A stretch of 64,000 bases of DNA from Streptomyces pactum (GTDB lineage: Bacteria > Actinomycetota > Actinomycetes > Streptomycetales > Streptomycetaceae). The notes under the pieces are model-generated. The model did not search any database. It saw nothing but the letters and a program-made list of their open reading frames with translations, and was not told the origin of the DNA. How positions within the stretch are numbered: the stretch's first letter is position 1; the number at the start of each line of letters is the position of its first letter. Position numbers and translations under genes: made by a program. Shown one piece after another: positions 55,134 to 64,000 of the stretch. The stretch is from assembly GCF_016031615.1 (NCBI RefSeq), contig NZ_JACYXC010000001.1, forward strand, positions 4,154,001-4,218,000, given 5' to 3'.

Positions 55134-56351
55134 TCAGGGACGGGTCGGGGACGGCTCCGGATGTCCCGGGCAGGGGGCCGGTGGCCCGGGCCCGTCCGCC
55201 AGGTGCCGTGCGTAGTGGCGCCGTTCGAGGCAGATCTCGGTGAAGATGGCGACCTTGGCCCGGAGCACCCAGGGGTCGATCGGTTTGGAGAGGTAGTCCG
55301 CGCCGCCGGCCGCGTAACCCCGGGAGGAGTGCTCGGGGTCGGCCCCCATCGCGGTGAGGAAGAGGATCGGGATGTCGCGGTTGCGGCGGCGCCGCTTGAT
55401 CTGCGCCGCCGTTTCGTAGCCGTCCATCTCCGGCATCTGCACATCCAGCAGGATCACCGCGAAGTCGTCGTGGTCGAGCAGCGCCTTGAGCGCCTCCCGG
55501 CCCGAGGTGGCGGTGACGGTCTCCTGCCCCAGGGTGGCCAGCACCGCCTGGATCGCCAGCAGGTTGTCCACCTGGTCGTCCACCAGCAGGATCTTCGGCG
55601 GCGGGCCGACGACGGGTGCGTACGCCGTGACCCCGTCCCCGCCCGGTGGGCCCTGGGCCGGGACGTACGGCCCCCCGGTCGCGGGCGGCCCGCCCACGTG
55701 CTGCCCCTCGACCGCGGCCAGTTGCCGCTCCAGCAGCTGGCAGCGGTCCTCGGCGAGCATGCCGCGGCGGCGTACCTCCTCCAGCTCGTCGGTGAGCCGG
55801 CACACCTCCCGCTGGAGCGTGTCGCGCTCCCGCATCAGGCCGGGCAGGTCGGGGAACGCCTGCTCCAGGCGCTCCGCGCGGGCCCGCTCCGCCGCCCAGG
55901 CCGCCTCCAGCTGGCTCAGCCGCACCTCCAGGTCGGCGATCCGGTGCCGCCGGTCCAGCAGCGCCTCGCCCAGCGCGTCCTCCTGCACGCTGGAGGTACG
56001 GGCCTCCCGGTCGGCGTCGGCCAGTTGGTGCTGGAGCACCTCCACCGCGTGCCCGGCGGAACTGCCGGTCTGCACGGCGGCGCGGTGCAGGTCGCGCAGC
56101 AGCTCGACGGTGCCCGGCGTGACGGCCGAGCCGCGGACCTCCGCGAGGTCGGTGAGCAGGTCGAAGACGAACTCCCAGGGCGGTACGCGGGTCCCGCTGA
56201 GGTAGCGGGAGATGGTGCCGGCGTCGCGGTACCGACGGGCGGCGTACCGGCGCACCGAGACGCCCAGGCCGGTGAAGATCTCCCGCAGCGCGGTGGCGAA
56301 CTCCCGGCCTTCCGCGGTCAGTCCGTCGGCCAGCGGACGCAGCTCACCCAT
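55134..56351 (-). CDS. Response regulator with N-terminal HTH-like region, coiled coil and C-terminal receiver
   Basis: The 405-residue product has the reverse of the usual order. An XRE-like N-terminal region (FATALREIFTGLGVSVRRYA, AGTISRYLSGTRVPPWEF) is followed by a long coiled coil (about 130-225), a Gly/Pro linker, and a receiver domain at about 250-375. The receiver has VDDQ, the phosphorylatable Asp in LLDVQMPEMDG (about 302) and the Lys in LSKPID (about 354). The N-terminal half resembles streptomycete proteins with a degenerate HTH and coiled coil. No histidine kinase gene is adjacent. ATG 56351 is chosen because longer frames run into low-complexity sequence. Confidence 0.82.
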   Translation of the reverse strand: MGELRPLADGLTAEGREFATALREIFTGLGVSVRRYAARRYRDAGTISRYLSGTRVPPWEFVFDLLTDLAEVRGSAVTPGTVELLRDLHRAAVQTGSSAGHAVEVLQHQLADADREARTSSVQEDALGEALLDRRHRIADLEVRLSQLEAAWAAERARAERLEQAFPDLPGLMRERDTLQREVCRLTDELEEVRRRGMLAEDRCQLLERQLAAVEGQHVGGPPATGGPYVPAQGPPGGDGVTAYAPVVGPPPKILLVDDQVDNLLAIQAVLATLGQETVTATSGREALKALLDHDDFAVILLDVQMPEMDGYETAAQIKRRRRNRDIPILFLTAMGADPEHSSRGYAAGGADYLSKPIDPWVLRAKVAIFTEICLERRHYARHLADGPGPPAPCPGHPEPSPTRP

Positions 56352-57013
56352 CCGACGCCTCCGCGGCAGTCGTCCGCCGGCCGGCGGGAGCCGGGTGGAG
56401 GGCAGCGGTACCGGGCCCCGGCCGTACGGCACGGGCGGGCGTTCCCGGTGCGGCGCCGGCACCGATGTCCGGTGCGGTACCGGTGTCCGGCGCGGCGGGG
56501 GCAACGGCTCCGGGCCGGGCCGGCCGGACAGCGGTACCCCGCCCCGGGGGCTCGGCGGACAACGGCGTCGGGGCCGTCCGCGGGGACGACAGCACACAGG
56601 GCACGACCACACCTCGTGTCTCCATCACGGCGGTGGCCTGCACCGGCCCGCCGGGCCCGGACGCGCTGTCCGGCCGAGGCCAGTGTGGTCCCGCCAGGGG
56701 GTGTTGCGCGGGGGCAACGGCACACCCGGCAACGCGCGGCAACGGGCCGACAACCCGCGTGCGGCGCCGGGGGCGTAGCCGTACGGGCGACGGCCGGCGG
56801 AAGGGGGGAGGCGGGATATGGGATACGGGAGGGAAACGGTCATCGGCGACCCGGACGCCTTCCCCACCCCTGGCCGAAGGACGCCTGCGCGAGCGCCCGG
56901 GCGCCTCGAACACCTCGGGCATCTCGCGAGTCGGTCCGGCCGCGCCGCGGCCGACGATCCAACGGCCGCCGGACGCCGGAAGCCGGAAACCCGGAGCGGG
57001 AGCGACGGCGGGA
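56352..57013. other. 662-bp intergenic region upstream of the response regulator
   Basis: The sequence contains many GGTGCGGTACCGGTGTCCGG-like and GGGGCAACGGC repeats (56405-56520 and 56700-56755). No gene is supported. The promoter of the response regulator must lie here, but no boxes are convincing. Confidence 0.45.
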
Positions 57014-57907
57014 TCAGCCGGCCGCGGCCGGTCGCGGCTCGCCGCGGAAGACCTCCCGCAGGTGCCAGTCGCGGTGGACCGCCGCGACCGGGCGGGCACC
57101 GGGCTGCGGGCCGACGAGCGGGCGGCCGGCGAGGGCTATGACGTGCTCGCGGGCGGCGGGGCTGTGACCGACGAAGTGCTGGGAAACCAGGACGCGGTGA
57201 CCGTCTCCCACCCCGAGGACGCCCTTGTCGAACAGCTTGTGGTGCAGGGAGCACAGGCACAGGCCGTTCTCGGCCTCGTCCGGGCCGCCGAACGCCCACC
57301 ACCGCACATGGGCGGCCTCCAGCCCGACCGGCACCGCGCCGATCCGGCCGTCGTAGCCGCAGAAGGCGCACCGGTACTCGTAGGCGGTCAGCACCAGCTC
57401 CCGCATCCGCCCGTCCCGCTGCCGCCGCGCCGCCGGGAGCACCGTCGTGACCACCGGGTCGAGCTCCAGACCGACCGCCTCGCACAGCTCGCCGTGGAGG
57501 GAGGGCGGGAAGTGCAGATCGAGCAGCGACCGGGCCACGCGGCCGAGCAGGTCAGGGTCGCGCCGCAGCGCCGACCGCAGTTCCGGCGCGAGCCGTCCGG
57601 TGGCGCCCGTCTCCCGGAGGTCCCGCACCCCGGTGCCCGGGCTGCCCGGTCCGCGATCGGTGCGCACCTCCCACACGCCGTCACCGACCAGGTGGTGGAA
57701 GGGGTAGGCGGGGGTCGTCCGGTGCGGCGGGCCGTACTCGGTCAGCAGCCGCTGGAGGTCCTGCTCCACCGCGCTGTACCGCAGGTCACCGTCCGGGTCC
57801 TCCTGGAACCGGCCGAGGGCGTACAGGAGCAGCAGCGGCTTGTGCGGCGCACGGGTACCGTTCCGGCTCCACTGCCGCAGCTTCGCGATCCGCTCCAGCC
57901 AGTCCAT
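57014..57907 (-). CDS. McrA-type HNH endonuclease with sulfur-binding domain (phosphorothioate-dependent restriction)
   Basis: The 297-residue product (ATG 57907) has an N-terminal domain with NGTRAPHKPLLLLYALGRFQ, LLTEYGPPHRTTPAYPFHHL and RGPGSPGTGVRDLRE. This is the pattern of the sulfur-binding domain of streptomycete ScoMcrA/SprMcrA type IV enzymes. A C-terminal HNH domain follows with CAFCGYDGR, LEAAHVRWWAFGGPDEAENG and LCSLHHKLFD. Such enzymes cut DNA carrying phosphorothioate (and in some cases 5-methylcytosine) modifications. No dnd modification genes are in the window, consistent with a defensive type IV role. In-frame codons upstream of 57907 are not supported by a ribosome-binding site. 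Confidence 0.9.
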   Translation of the reverse strand: MDWLERIAKLRQWSRNGTRAPHKPLLLLYALGRFQEDPDGDLRYSAVEQDLQRLLTEYGPPHRTTPAYPFHHLVGDGVWEVRTDRGPGSPGTGVRDLRETGATGRLAPELRSALRRDPDLLGRVARSLLDLHFPPSLHGELCEAVGLELDPVVTTVLPAARRQRDGRMRELVLTAYEYRCAFCGYDGRIGAVPVGLEAAHVRWWAFGGPDEAENGLCLCSLHHKLFDKGVLGVGDGHRVLVSQHFVGHSPAAREHVIALAGRPLVGPQPGARPVAAVHRDWHLREVFRGEPRPAAAG

Positions 57908-58355
57908 GGCCGCCGATCGTAGCCGCGGCCCCTCCCAGCGGCGGGGTGGGGACGCAACCGCGAACACCCGCACACGACGAAGGCGGGGCCCTGAAGTCCC
58001 CGCCCGTCACCTGCCGAGAACCTCGGCTCAGGGCCACACCAAGCAGTACGGCTGGTGCCCCGCCTCATGCAGCCGGTGGGAGAAGTCCTGCCACTCGTGC
58101 AGCGATTGGGGGCGGTGGGGCGCTGACCTGGGCTTTCTCGGTAGAGTGTGCGTTGACCTGCGGAAACTCATCCCGGTAGTTCCCATGGGCCAGCGCCGTT
58201 TCCCGGGCTCATGTGCCCTGGATGTGCCCTGCCCTGGATGCAGAACCTGGGAAGCGCCCGCCAGCTCGGCCCATACATGAGGCCGTCTTGCTCGCTGTTT
58301 CCGATCCTGCTCCCATGGTCATTGGCCTTTGATGGGATGCGAAACGGGGGGGCGC
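57908..58355. other. Intergenic region before the NERD gene, with a possible promoter
   Basis: The gap between the divergent McrA-like and NERD genes holds no supported gene. TTGACC (58153-58158) and TAGTTC (58177-58182) are separated by 18 bp and may be a promoter for the NERD gene. Short TGCCCTGGATG repeats lie at 58210-58240. GC content drops from about 58130 onward, marking a possible left edge of an acquired island. Confidence 0.45.
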
Positions 58356-59171
58356 GTGAGCGGCTTACAGGTCTCCGTATGGAAGCGTTACGGCCATGAC
58401 CGTCTCTACGTGAATCAGGATGGCAAGAAGGTCGCATGGTTCGACCGCCGCACGGGGTATCTGGAGCTTCTGGCTGAGGAGCAGCGGGACGCGGTGCTCG
58501 ACGCCCTCGCTCCCTACCTTGCAGCTTCATCTTTGCCTGTAGCGCATAAGGCACTGCGTTCTGAAGACGACCTTGCGGGGAACCGCCCAGGGCACGCGCT
58601 GCAGACGAAGGTGGACGAACTGGCGCCCGGCTTCTGGCGGTGGGCGTTGGCCAGGTTGTCCGGTAGGCGCCTGGAGGTGGACAGCTGGCGTACCGGACTG
58701 GTCGGCGAGCGTCGTGTGGGAGTGGAGCTGGAGAGGCTGGTGCCGCGCGGCTGGCGAGTATTGCATTCCATACCCCTGGCAGGCGATGTCGACATCGACC
58801 ACGTCCTGATCGGGCCGGGCGGAGTCTTTTGTGTCAACACGAAGTGCCATCGCGGGGCACGTGTGTGGGTGGGCGACGACTCGGTTCGAATAGGCGGCCA
58901 GTCGTACCCCTACGTGCGGAAAAGCCGAGCAGAGGCGCGTCGGGCGTCGGTCGCACTGACGCATGCATGTGGCTTCCCCGTCGAGGTGCAGCCGGTGCTC
59001 GCCTTCGTTGCGGTGGCAGAGCTACTGATCGTGCCGTCACTCCTGGACGTGCGTGTCCTTCAGGAGCGCGACATTGCAGCGTTCAAGCGCCTCAAGACTG
59101 GCTGGGGACCGGACAAAGTCGAGTTGGTGTACACGGCGGCACGTGATCGCCGCACATGGGTTCGCTCCTAA
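58356..59171 (+). CDS. NERD domain nuclease-related protein
   Basis: The 271-residue product (GTG 58356 after GGGGGG) has an N-terminal part of unknown type (VSVWKRYGHDRLYVNQDGKK). A NERD domain follows with GLVGERRVGVELERLVPRGW, DVDIDHVLIGPGGVFCVNTK and YPYVRKSRAEARR. NERD proteins are related to restriction-like nucleases. In this actinobacterial subgroup Asn replaces the usual Glu of the E-x-K motif (VNTKCH), a known variation. It precedes a giant helicase-nuclease gene by 134 bp on the same strand. Confidence 0.88.
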   Translation: MSGLQVSVWKRYGHDRLYVNQDGKKVAWFDRRTGYLELLAEEQRDAVLDALAPYLAASSLPVAHKALRSEDDLAGNRPGHALQTKVDELAPGFWRWALARLSGRRLEVDSWRTGLVGERRVGVELERLVPRGWRVLHSIPLAGDVDIDHVLIGPGGVFCVNTKCHRGARVWVGDDSVRIGGQSYPYVRKSRAEARRASVALTHACGFPVEVQPVLAFVAVAELLIVPSLLDVRVLQERDIAAFKRLKTGWGPDKVELVYTAARDRRTWVRS

Positions 59172-59173
59172 CG

Positions 59174-59194
59174 GTTGGCCGGGTTTCAGCCAAC
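59174..59194 (+). terminator. Small hairpin after the NERD gene
   Basis: GTTGGC (59174-59179) pairs with GCCAAC (59189-59194) three bases after the stop and is followed by TTT. It is a weak terminator, so read-through into the helicase gene remains possible. Confidence 0.45.
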
Positions 59195-59305
59195 TTTCGC
59201 GGAACCTGGCTTATTCACGTCATTACTCGCCGGTCCCTGTTGATGGCGGCACTTTTCTCCCGCATTCTGAAAGGCTTTCCGTCGAGCCATGATCTGGGGG
59301 GATAG

Positions 59306-62300
59306 GTGTCTCTTCACTCTGCACTCCGTGCGAACAATCCGGAGGCGGTGCACCGCACACGCCAACTCATCGAATACATGCGTGAATTCGTTCGAGGGTC
59401 GTACAAGCCGGTGCGGGAGTGGCAGAAATACCCGGATGTCCTCTGGCTTACCGACCTTCCGGACGACAGACTCCGGCGGAACCCGGATCGCGACCGGACG
59501 CTGCTCAAGGTGGCACACCGCCCGCCTCGCCCAGCTCCTGTCCTGCCCGAGGTGCTGGTGGGATGGGTCGATCCCGAAGCAGCCGCCACTGCGTCGCCCG
59601 AAGCGCCTCCGCTGGCCGAGTCGGGACCGGGACAGGGTTGGCAGGAGGACGAGAACGGAGACCTGTTCGAAGTTTCCGAAATCCGTCGCGAGGAAGCGCC
59701 CGACGTGCTGCGCGCCTACACGCGATGGCTCGACACGTGGCGCAAGTGGTCGGAGAAAGAGCGTGCCAACCACCCTTACAGGGAGCTCCATCAGCAGCTG
59801 TACAGAATGGCGACCAGAATTCAGCAGGACGGCGAGGAATACGAGGCGGTACTGGGCGCCGGGTTGCTGACCGTCGGAGCCGCACGTCCGTCGGCGCGCA
59901 TCGCCCGGCACATTCTGACGGCGCCGCTGATACTCACCGTGAATCCCACGGACATGTCCATCACCGTCGCCCTCGCCCCCGGCGACCCGGCGCGGATGGA
60001 GGACAGCGAGTTCCTCGACGCGGACGCGGGCTACAGCACCCGTCTGCTGAGCCCGCTGCGGGACCGTGTCGATACGGAAGGGTTCCATCCGCTGTCCCGT
60101 GACTGCCAGGACGTGCTCGGCGACTGGTCAGAGAGGGCGTTCGGCACCGATCGCGCGGTGGCGTTCCACCGTGGCTGGGGCCGCCCGCCCGCTGACCCGG
60201 CGCTGCCGGTGCCCACGCTCGGGTTCGCGCCGGCGATCATTCTCCGCCAGCGGGGCCAGGGTGCCCTCGTGCATTTCTACGACGGCATCGCGAACCGCCT
60301 CGCCCAGCCCGGTGCCATCGCTCCGTTGGGCCTGGCTCAGCTGCTGTACCAGCTGGAAGCGGAGGACCGCAGGGTGTGGGGTACGGCGGCAGGGAGCCGT
60401 GACGTGCCGCCCGCACTCGGCCCCGACCCGCTGTTTCCACTGTTGTCGAACGAAGCCCAGCGGGAGGTACTGAGGCGCCTACAGACCGATACCGGCGTCG
60501 TCGTTCAAGGACCACCGGGCACGGGAAAGACGCACACCATCGCCAACCTCGTGTGCGCCTTGCTGGCGGACGGCAAGCGGGTGCTCGTGACGAGTGAAAA
60601 GGGCCAGGCACTGAAGGTCCTGCGGCAACAACTGCCGCCCGAGCTGCGCAACCTGTGCGTCCTCCAGGGCGACCGGCGTCAGGACGGCAGCAACGACCTG
60701 GAACAGTCCGTGCGCGCGCTCTCCCAGCTCAGTGCCACGCAGTCGACCGAGCGTCTCGACGTAAGGATCAAGAGCCATGAGGCGCTGCGCTCGGAACTGT
60801 CGGACACCCGCGCGCGGCTCCGTGACGAAGTGCGCGCCATACGTGAGGCGGAGTGGTACGAACACCTCGACGTGGCACCGGGATACAGGGGGCGGCTTGC
60901 GGAGATCGTGGAGGCTGTCGCTGCCGGTGCACCGAAGTACGACTGGATGCCCGCTCTGCCCGCCTCGGCACCGCGCGAACCTTCGCTGAGCCAGGATGAG
61001 GCCCAGCGCCTGCTGGGCCTGGTGTCCCGGCACGGGGCCGGAGTACTGGACGAGCATGCCGCCCGCTGCCCGGACCCCGCGGACTTCGTCCCACCCGTGC
61101 TGTTCGAAGAGGCGGTCAACGCCCTGGACGCCGCTGTACGTGCCTGTGCTGCGTCGGCGTCCGACGCACTTGCCGTCGAACTCGCGGATGGGGGCGATGA
61201 GTTGCTCGCGACACTGGTCGGTCTGCTGGACGCGGCGGAACACGCACTGCAGAGCGAGGGACTGCCGGGTGACCCTGCCGCCTGGCCGCCCGAGGAGTGG
61301 ACCACGCGCGCCTTGCAAGACGGAATGGCCGGCCGGCGGCAGCAGCTGTGGGAGGGAGTGCGACAGGCGTCCGCCCGTGCCGAGGGCGTGCAAAGCGCAC
61401 TTCAGGACATGCCCTTCGCAGTGCTCGACGTACCCGACTTGGCGCTTGCCGAGGAATCACGCCTCATCGCCGCCGGGAAGGACCTCGAACAGTACTTGCG
61501 GGGAGGCGGCAAGCTGCGCAAATTCGCCCCGAGGCCGGTCCAGAAGGAGGCCCAAGTCCTTCTGCGGGAATGCCGGGTGGACGGGCGGCTGCCCAGCACA
61601 CCGGACGAGATCGCCGCGCTGGTGGCTCATCTGGCGGCACGCCAGTGCGTTCGGCAGCTGAACGAGCGCTGGAAGAGCGTCGACGCGCCCGAGGCCGAGG
61701 GCTCCACGCAGGTGGCTCTGTCAGAGCTGCTGGACAGGGTGCCGACGCTCCGCGCGGTGGACGGGTTCACCCAGTCCGTGCGTACGCTGCACGAAGTCCT
61801 GCTCAAGGCCCGGATCAAGGCCACGGTGCGGACGGCACAACAGTGGGACGATGTCCGTACGTCGGCGAACGGTGCGGAACGGCTGCTTCGTGCCCGTGAG
61901 GCGAAGGAGAGGCTGCGGTCCATCTCCGAGCAGCTGCCGCGACCCGACGCCCGCGGAGTGGCCGAGCTGGCAGAGGTGCACCGTGCTGTCACCGCCCGTG
62001 ATCCACGGGCGTACTCGGCCGCGATCGACTCGCTGACCGAGGCGTTCCACCGTGAGGCCGACCGCCGGGAGGCTCGCAAACTCCTGGACCGACTGTCCGA
62101 GGACCACCCTGAACTGGCCCGGCGCTTCGCCGAGTCCCCGACCGAGGCGGTGTGGGAGACCCGCCTTGTAAACCTGGATTGTGCCTGGGCATGGCGGCAA
62201 GCACGCACCTTCCAGGACACGATGCTGAAACGTGGCAGGGAAGCCAAGCTGGAAGGCGAATTGGAAGCGGTTGAGACGCAACTGCGGAAAACTGTCACCC

Positions 62301-63880
62301 AACTGGCGGCCGACCGAGCGCTGTACCACTGCCTGGACCGGATGACGGCTGGACAGAAACAGGCGCTGAGTGCCTACGCGTCGGCCACGGCGAACGCAGG
62401 CAAGGGAATGACGGCACTCGGCAAGCGGCACCTGAAGGCCGCACGTTCCGCGATGCGTGACGCGCGTGCCGCGGTCCCGGCATGGGTCATGCCGATCAAA
62501 CAGGTGGCCGAAATGATCGATCCCGAGCCGGACGCCTTCGACGTCGTCATCGTGGACGAGGCGAGCCAGGTCGGTCTGGACGGTCTGATGCTGCTGTGGC
62601 TTGCTCCGAGGATCATCGTCGTGGGTGACGACAAGCAGTGTGTCCCGTTCTACACGGGCGGCAAGCACGAACGGCTCAACGAACTCCTCGACTCGCTCCT
62701 GCCCCATCTCACCGACTGGCAGCGGGACGGACTCAGCCCTAAGTCCAACCTCTACGACCTGCTGTCCGCGCGCTTCAGCGAGACGATCCGGCTGACCGAG
62801 CACTTCCGGTGCATGCCGGAGATCATCAAGTGGTCCTCCGCCCAGTTCTACCCCGACAACGAACTCGTGCCGCTGCGGCAGTACGGAGCGGACCGGCTGC
62901 GGCCCCTCGAAGTCGTTCATGTGCATGAAGGTCACTGTGAGGGACGGCGAGAGACCCTGGTCAACAGGCCCGAGGCCGAACGCATCGTCGCCAAGTTGCA
63001 GGAACTCGCGGAGGACGAAGTGTACGCGAAAAGGAGTTTCGGAGTCATTGTGCTCCGTTCTGGACACCAGACAAGGCTCTTGGAGAATCTCATCGACACG
63101 CGGATCGACTCCTCGATCCAGGAGCGACACAACATACGTGTCGGCACGGCCGAACAGTTCCAGGGAGACGAAAGAGATGTCATCCTGCTCTCATTGGTCG
63201 TCGACGCCGACAACACTCGGGCCCTGACCGGCCAGGGTGACGGAAGGCGCTTCAACGTGGCCGCCAGCCGGGCCCGCGACCAGATGTGGCTGTTCACCTC
63301 CGTCACACCGGACCAGCTGCGCAGCAGGGACCTGCGTCACTCCCTGCTCACCTATATGCAGGCGCCGCCGGAACTTCAGGGCACATCTCCCAGCCTTTCC
63401 GCCGTTTCCCCCGATGAGCAGTGCGAGCCGTTCGAGTCGCTCTTCGAGCAGCGGGTCTTCCGCAGGATCAAGGAACGCGGCTACCACGTCGTCCCCCAGT
63501 GGAAAGTCAGCGGTAAACGCATCGACCTCGTCGTCGTTGGAGAGACGGCCCGCCTCGCCGTGGAGTGCGACGGCAGCCCGTATCACTCCACCCCTGACCA
63601 GATCCGTGACGACTACGAACGGGAGCGGGAACTGCGCCGGGCTGGCTGGCAGTTCTGGCGCATCCGCAGCAGTGAGTTCGCCCTGTCCCCGGAGGATTCG
63701 CTGACTCCGTTGTGGAAGCGCCTTGACGCTTTGGGGATCCGGCCCGGAGTCACCGAGGATGCCCAGGGCGACTCGGGGAGCACTTGGGTCCCAATCGAGA
63801 TGGACGATGCCGACCTCACCAACGATGAACTCGACGCCATGCTCGATGGGGATGCGTCCGTCTCTCTCGAAGGGGCTTGA
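59306..63880 (+). CDS. Superfamily 1 helicase fused to a C-terminal REase/Vsr-like nuclease domain
   Basis: The 1,524-residue product has a unique N-terminal region (1 to about 390) and an SF1 helicase core. Walker A is VVQGPPGTGKTHTIANL (about 400) and a very long helical insertion spans about 450-1060. Walker B is VVIVDEASQVGLDG (about 1085), then IIVVGDDKQC, LTEHFRCMPEII, VGTAEQFQGDERDVILLS and FNVAASRARDQMWLF. A C-terminal nuclease domain shows RIDLVVVGETARLAVECDG, YHSTPDQ and WQFWRIRSSEF. This resembles large AAA_11/AAA_12 helicases with REase_MTES_1575 tails found in defence islands. GTG 59306 follows GGGGGGATAG. The next gene starts one base after its stop codon. Confidence 0.9.
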   Translation: MSLHSALRANNPEAVHRTRQLIEYMREFVRGSYKPVREWQKYPDVLWLTDLPDDRLRRNPDRDRTLLKVAHRPPRPAPVLPEVLVGWVDPEAAATASPEAPPLAESGPGQGWQEDENGDLFEVSEIRREEAPDVLRAYTRWLDTWRKWSEKERANHPYRELHQQLYRMATRIQQDGEEYEAVLGAGLLTVGAARPSARIARHILTAPLILTVNPTDMSITVALAPGDPARMEDSEFLDADAGYSTRLLSPLRDRVDTEGFHPLSRDCQDVLGDWSERAFGTDRAVAFHRGWGRPPADPALPVPTLGFAPAIILRQRGQGALVHFYDGIANRLAQPGAIAPLGLAQLLYQLEAEDRRVWGTAAGSRDVPPALGPDPLFPLLSNEAQREVLRRLQTDTGVVVQGPPGTGKTHTIANLVCALLADGKRVLVTSEKGQALKVLRQQLPPELRNLCVLQGDRRQDGSNDLEQSVRALSQLSATQSTERLDVRIKSHEALRSELSDTRARLRDEVRAIREAEWYEHLDVAPGYRGRLAEIVEAVAAGAPKYDWMPALPASAPREPSLSQDEAQRLLGLVSRHGAGVLDEHAARCPDPADFVPPVLFEEAVNALDAAVRACAASASDALAVELADGGDELLATLVGLLDAAEHALQSEGLPGDPAAWPPEEWTTRALQDGMAGRRQQLWEGVRQASARAEGVQSALQDMPFAVLDVPDLALAEESRLIAAGKDLEQYLRGGGKLRKFAPRPVQKEAQVLLRECRVDGRLPSTPDEIAALVAHLAARQCVRQLNERWKSVDAPEAEGSTQVALSELLDRVPTLRAVDGFTQSVRTLHEVLLKARIKATVRTAQQWDDVRTSANGAERLLRAREAKERLRSISEQLPRPDARGVAELAEVHRAVTARDPRAYSAAIDSLTEAFHREADRREARKLLDRLSEDHPELARRFAESPTEAVWETRLVNLDCAWAWRQARTFQDTMLKRGREAKLEGELEAVETQLRKTVTQLAADRALYHCLDRMTAGQKQALSAYASATANAGKGMTALGKRHLKAARSAMRDARAAVPAWVMPIKQVAEMIDPEPDAFDVVIVDEASQVGLDGLMLLWLAPRIIVVGDDKQCVPFYTGGKHERLNELLDSLLPHLTDWQRDGLSPKSNLYDLLSARFSETIRLTEHFRCMPEIIKWSSAQFYPDNELVPLRQYGADRLRPLEVVHVHEGHCEGRRETLVNRPEAERIVAKLQELAEDEVYAKRSFGVIVLRSGHQTRLLENLIDTRIDSSIQERHNIRVGTAEQFQGDERDVILLSLVVDADNTRALTGQGDGRRFNVAASRARDQMWLFTSVTPDQLRSRDLRHSLLTYMQAPPELQGTSPSLSAVSPDEQCEPFESLFEQRVFRRIKERGYHVVPQWKVSGKRIDLVVVGETARLAVECDGSPYHSTPDQIRDDYERERELRRAGWQFWRIRSSEFALSPEDSLTPLWKRLDALGIRPGVTEDAQGDSGSTWVPIEMDDADLTNDELDAMLDGDASVSLEGA

Positions 63881-63881
63881 T

Positions 63882-64000
63882 GTGAACGAGATCTTCGACG
63901 ACAGCACGCTGACGGAGATTGCCCACCTGATCTGCGGGGACGAGGCGCCGCTGCTTTACCGGAAGGGGTACGAAATAGCCGCGTTCTTCCAGCGTGCGGG
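63882..64000 (+). CDS. Start of an unidentified gene (partial, runs off the window)
   Basis: GTG 63882 lies one base after the helicase stop and reads MNEIFDDSTLTEIAHLICGD followed by EAPLLYRKGYEIAAFFQRAG up to the window end. The tight spacing indicates one operon with the helicase-nuclease. The segment recalls N-terminal domains of some abortive-infection or ATPase proteins, but too little is present to name a family. Confidence 0.7.
   Translation, partial: MNEIFDDSTLTEIAHLICGDEAPLLYRKGYEIAAFFQRA

Noticed and set aside
57908..58355. A tRNA attachment site or integrase remnant at the left edge of the defence island
   Set aside because: No tRNA-like cloverleaf, integrase motif or direct repeat pair could be found within the window.

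Overview
The window comes from a very GC-rich actinomycete, almost certainly Streptomyces or a close relative. The codons end overwhelmingly in G or C, and the genes include hemD-hemB, divergent argS and class I lysS, a proteasome beta subunit, DUF2637 and DUF3558-like membrane or lipoprotein families, and a Streptomyces-type ESX (type VII) locus. No rRNA, tRNA or CRISPR array is visible.

Layout. 0-1.4 kb: end of hemD and hemB. 1.5-6 kb: a secreted AMIN-like protein, a Ser/Thr kinase gene broken by several frameshifts, and a prcB paralogue without prcA, pup, dop or pafA beside it. 6.2-13.5 kb: class V aminotransferase, an ArsR-family regulator with an MFS exporter (AT-rich operator and leaderless promoter between the divergent units), an imine-reductase-like enzyme divergent from an HxlR regulator, and a secreted TAP-family peptidase. 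13.7-17.4 kb: argS and lysS. 18.4-32.8 kb: a DUF2637 membrane-protein gene split by an 11,696-bp element. 33-40.4 kb: two lipoproteins, rtcB, two SDR enzymes, YnfA, a DUF985 cupin and a small protein. 40.6-54.2 kb: ESX locus with two Esx-type proteins, a DUF6507 protein, a nuclease-toxin effector with an Imm49-type immunity protein, EccD, an EspI-like ATPase, EccC and a DUF6177 protein. 54.4-56.4 kb: small membrane coiled-coil protein, ArsR regulator, and a response regulator with an N-terminal HTH-like region. 57-64 kb: a restriction and defence-like island (phosphorothioate-type McrA nuclease, NERD protein, 1,524-residue helicase-nuclease, and the start of another gene).

The main discovery is the element at 20901-32596. 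The N-terminal codons of the DUF2637 gene lie at 32603-32759 and the rest at 18442-20894, both on the minus strand. Both junctions carry CGATCG, and joining them there restores one open frame of 872 codons. The element carries a four-gene minus-strand operon (three tyrosine-recombinase-type proteins plus a small coiled-coil protein, every pair joined by a 4-base ATGA overlap), similar in layout to Tn554 or recombinase-in-trio elements. Its cargo is a SLATT/DUF4231-like membrane protein, a DUF2971 protein and a 644-residue protein with a C-terminal HEPN-type Rx4H motif. This combination looks like an uncharacterised anti-phage module, which is an inference. The recombinase operon begins 36 bp inside the right end and runs in the same direction as the interrupted gene, so it may use that gene's promoter.
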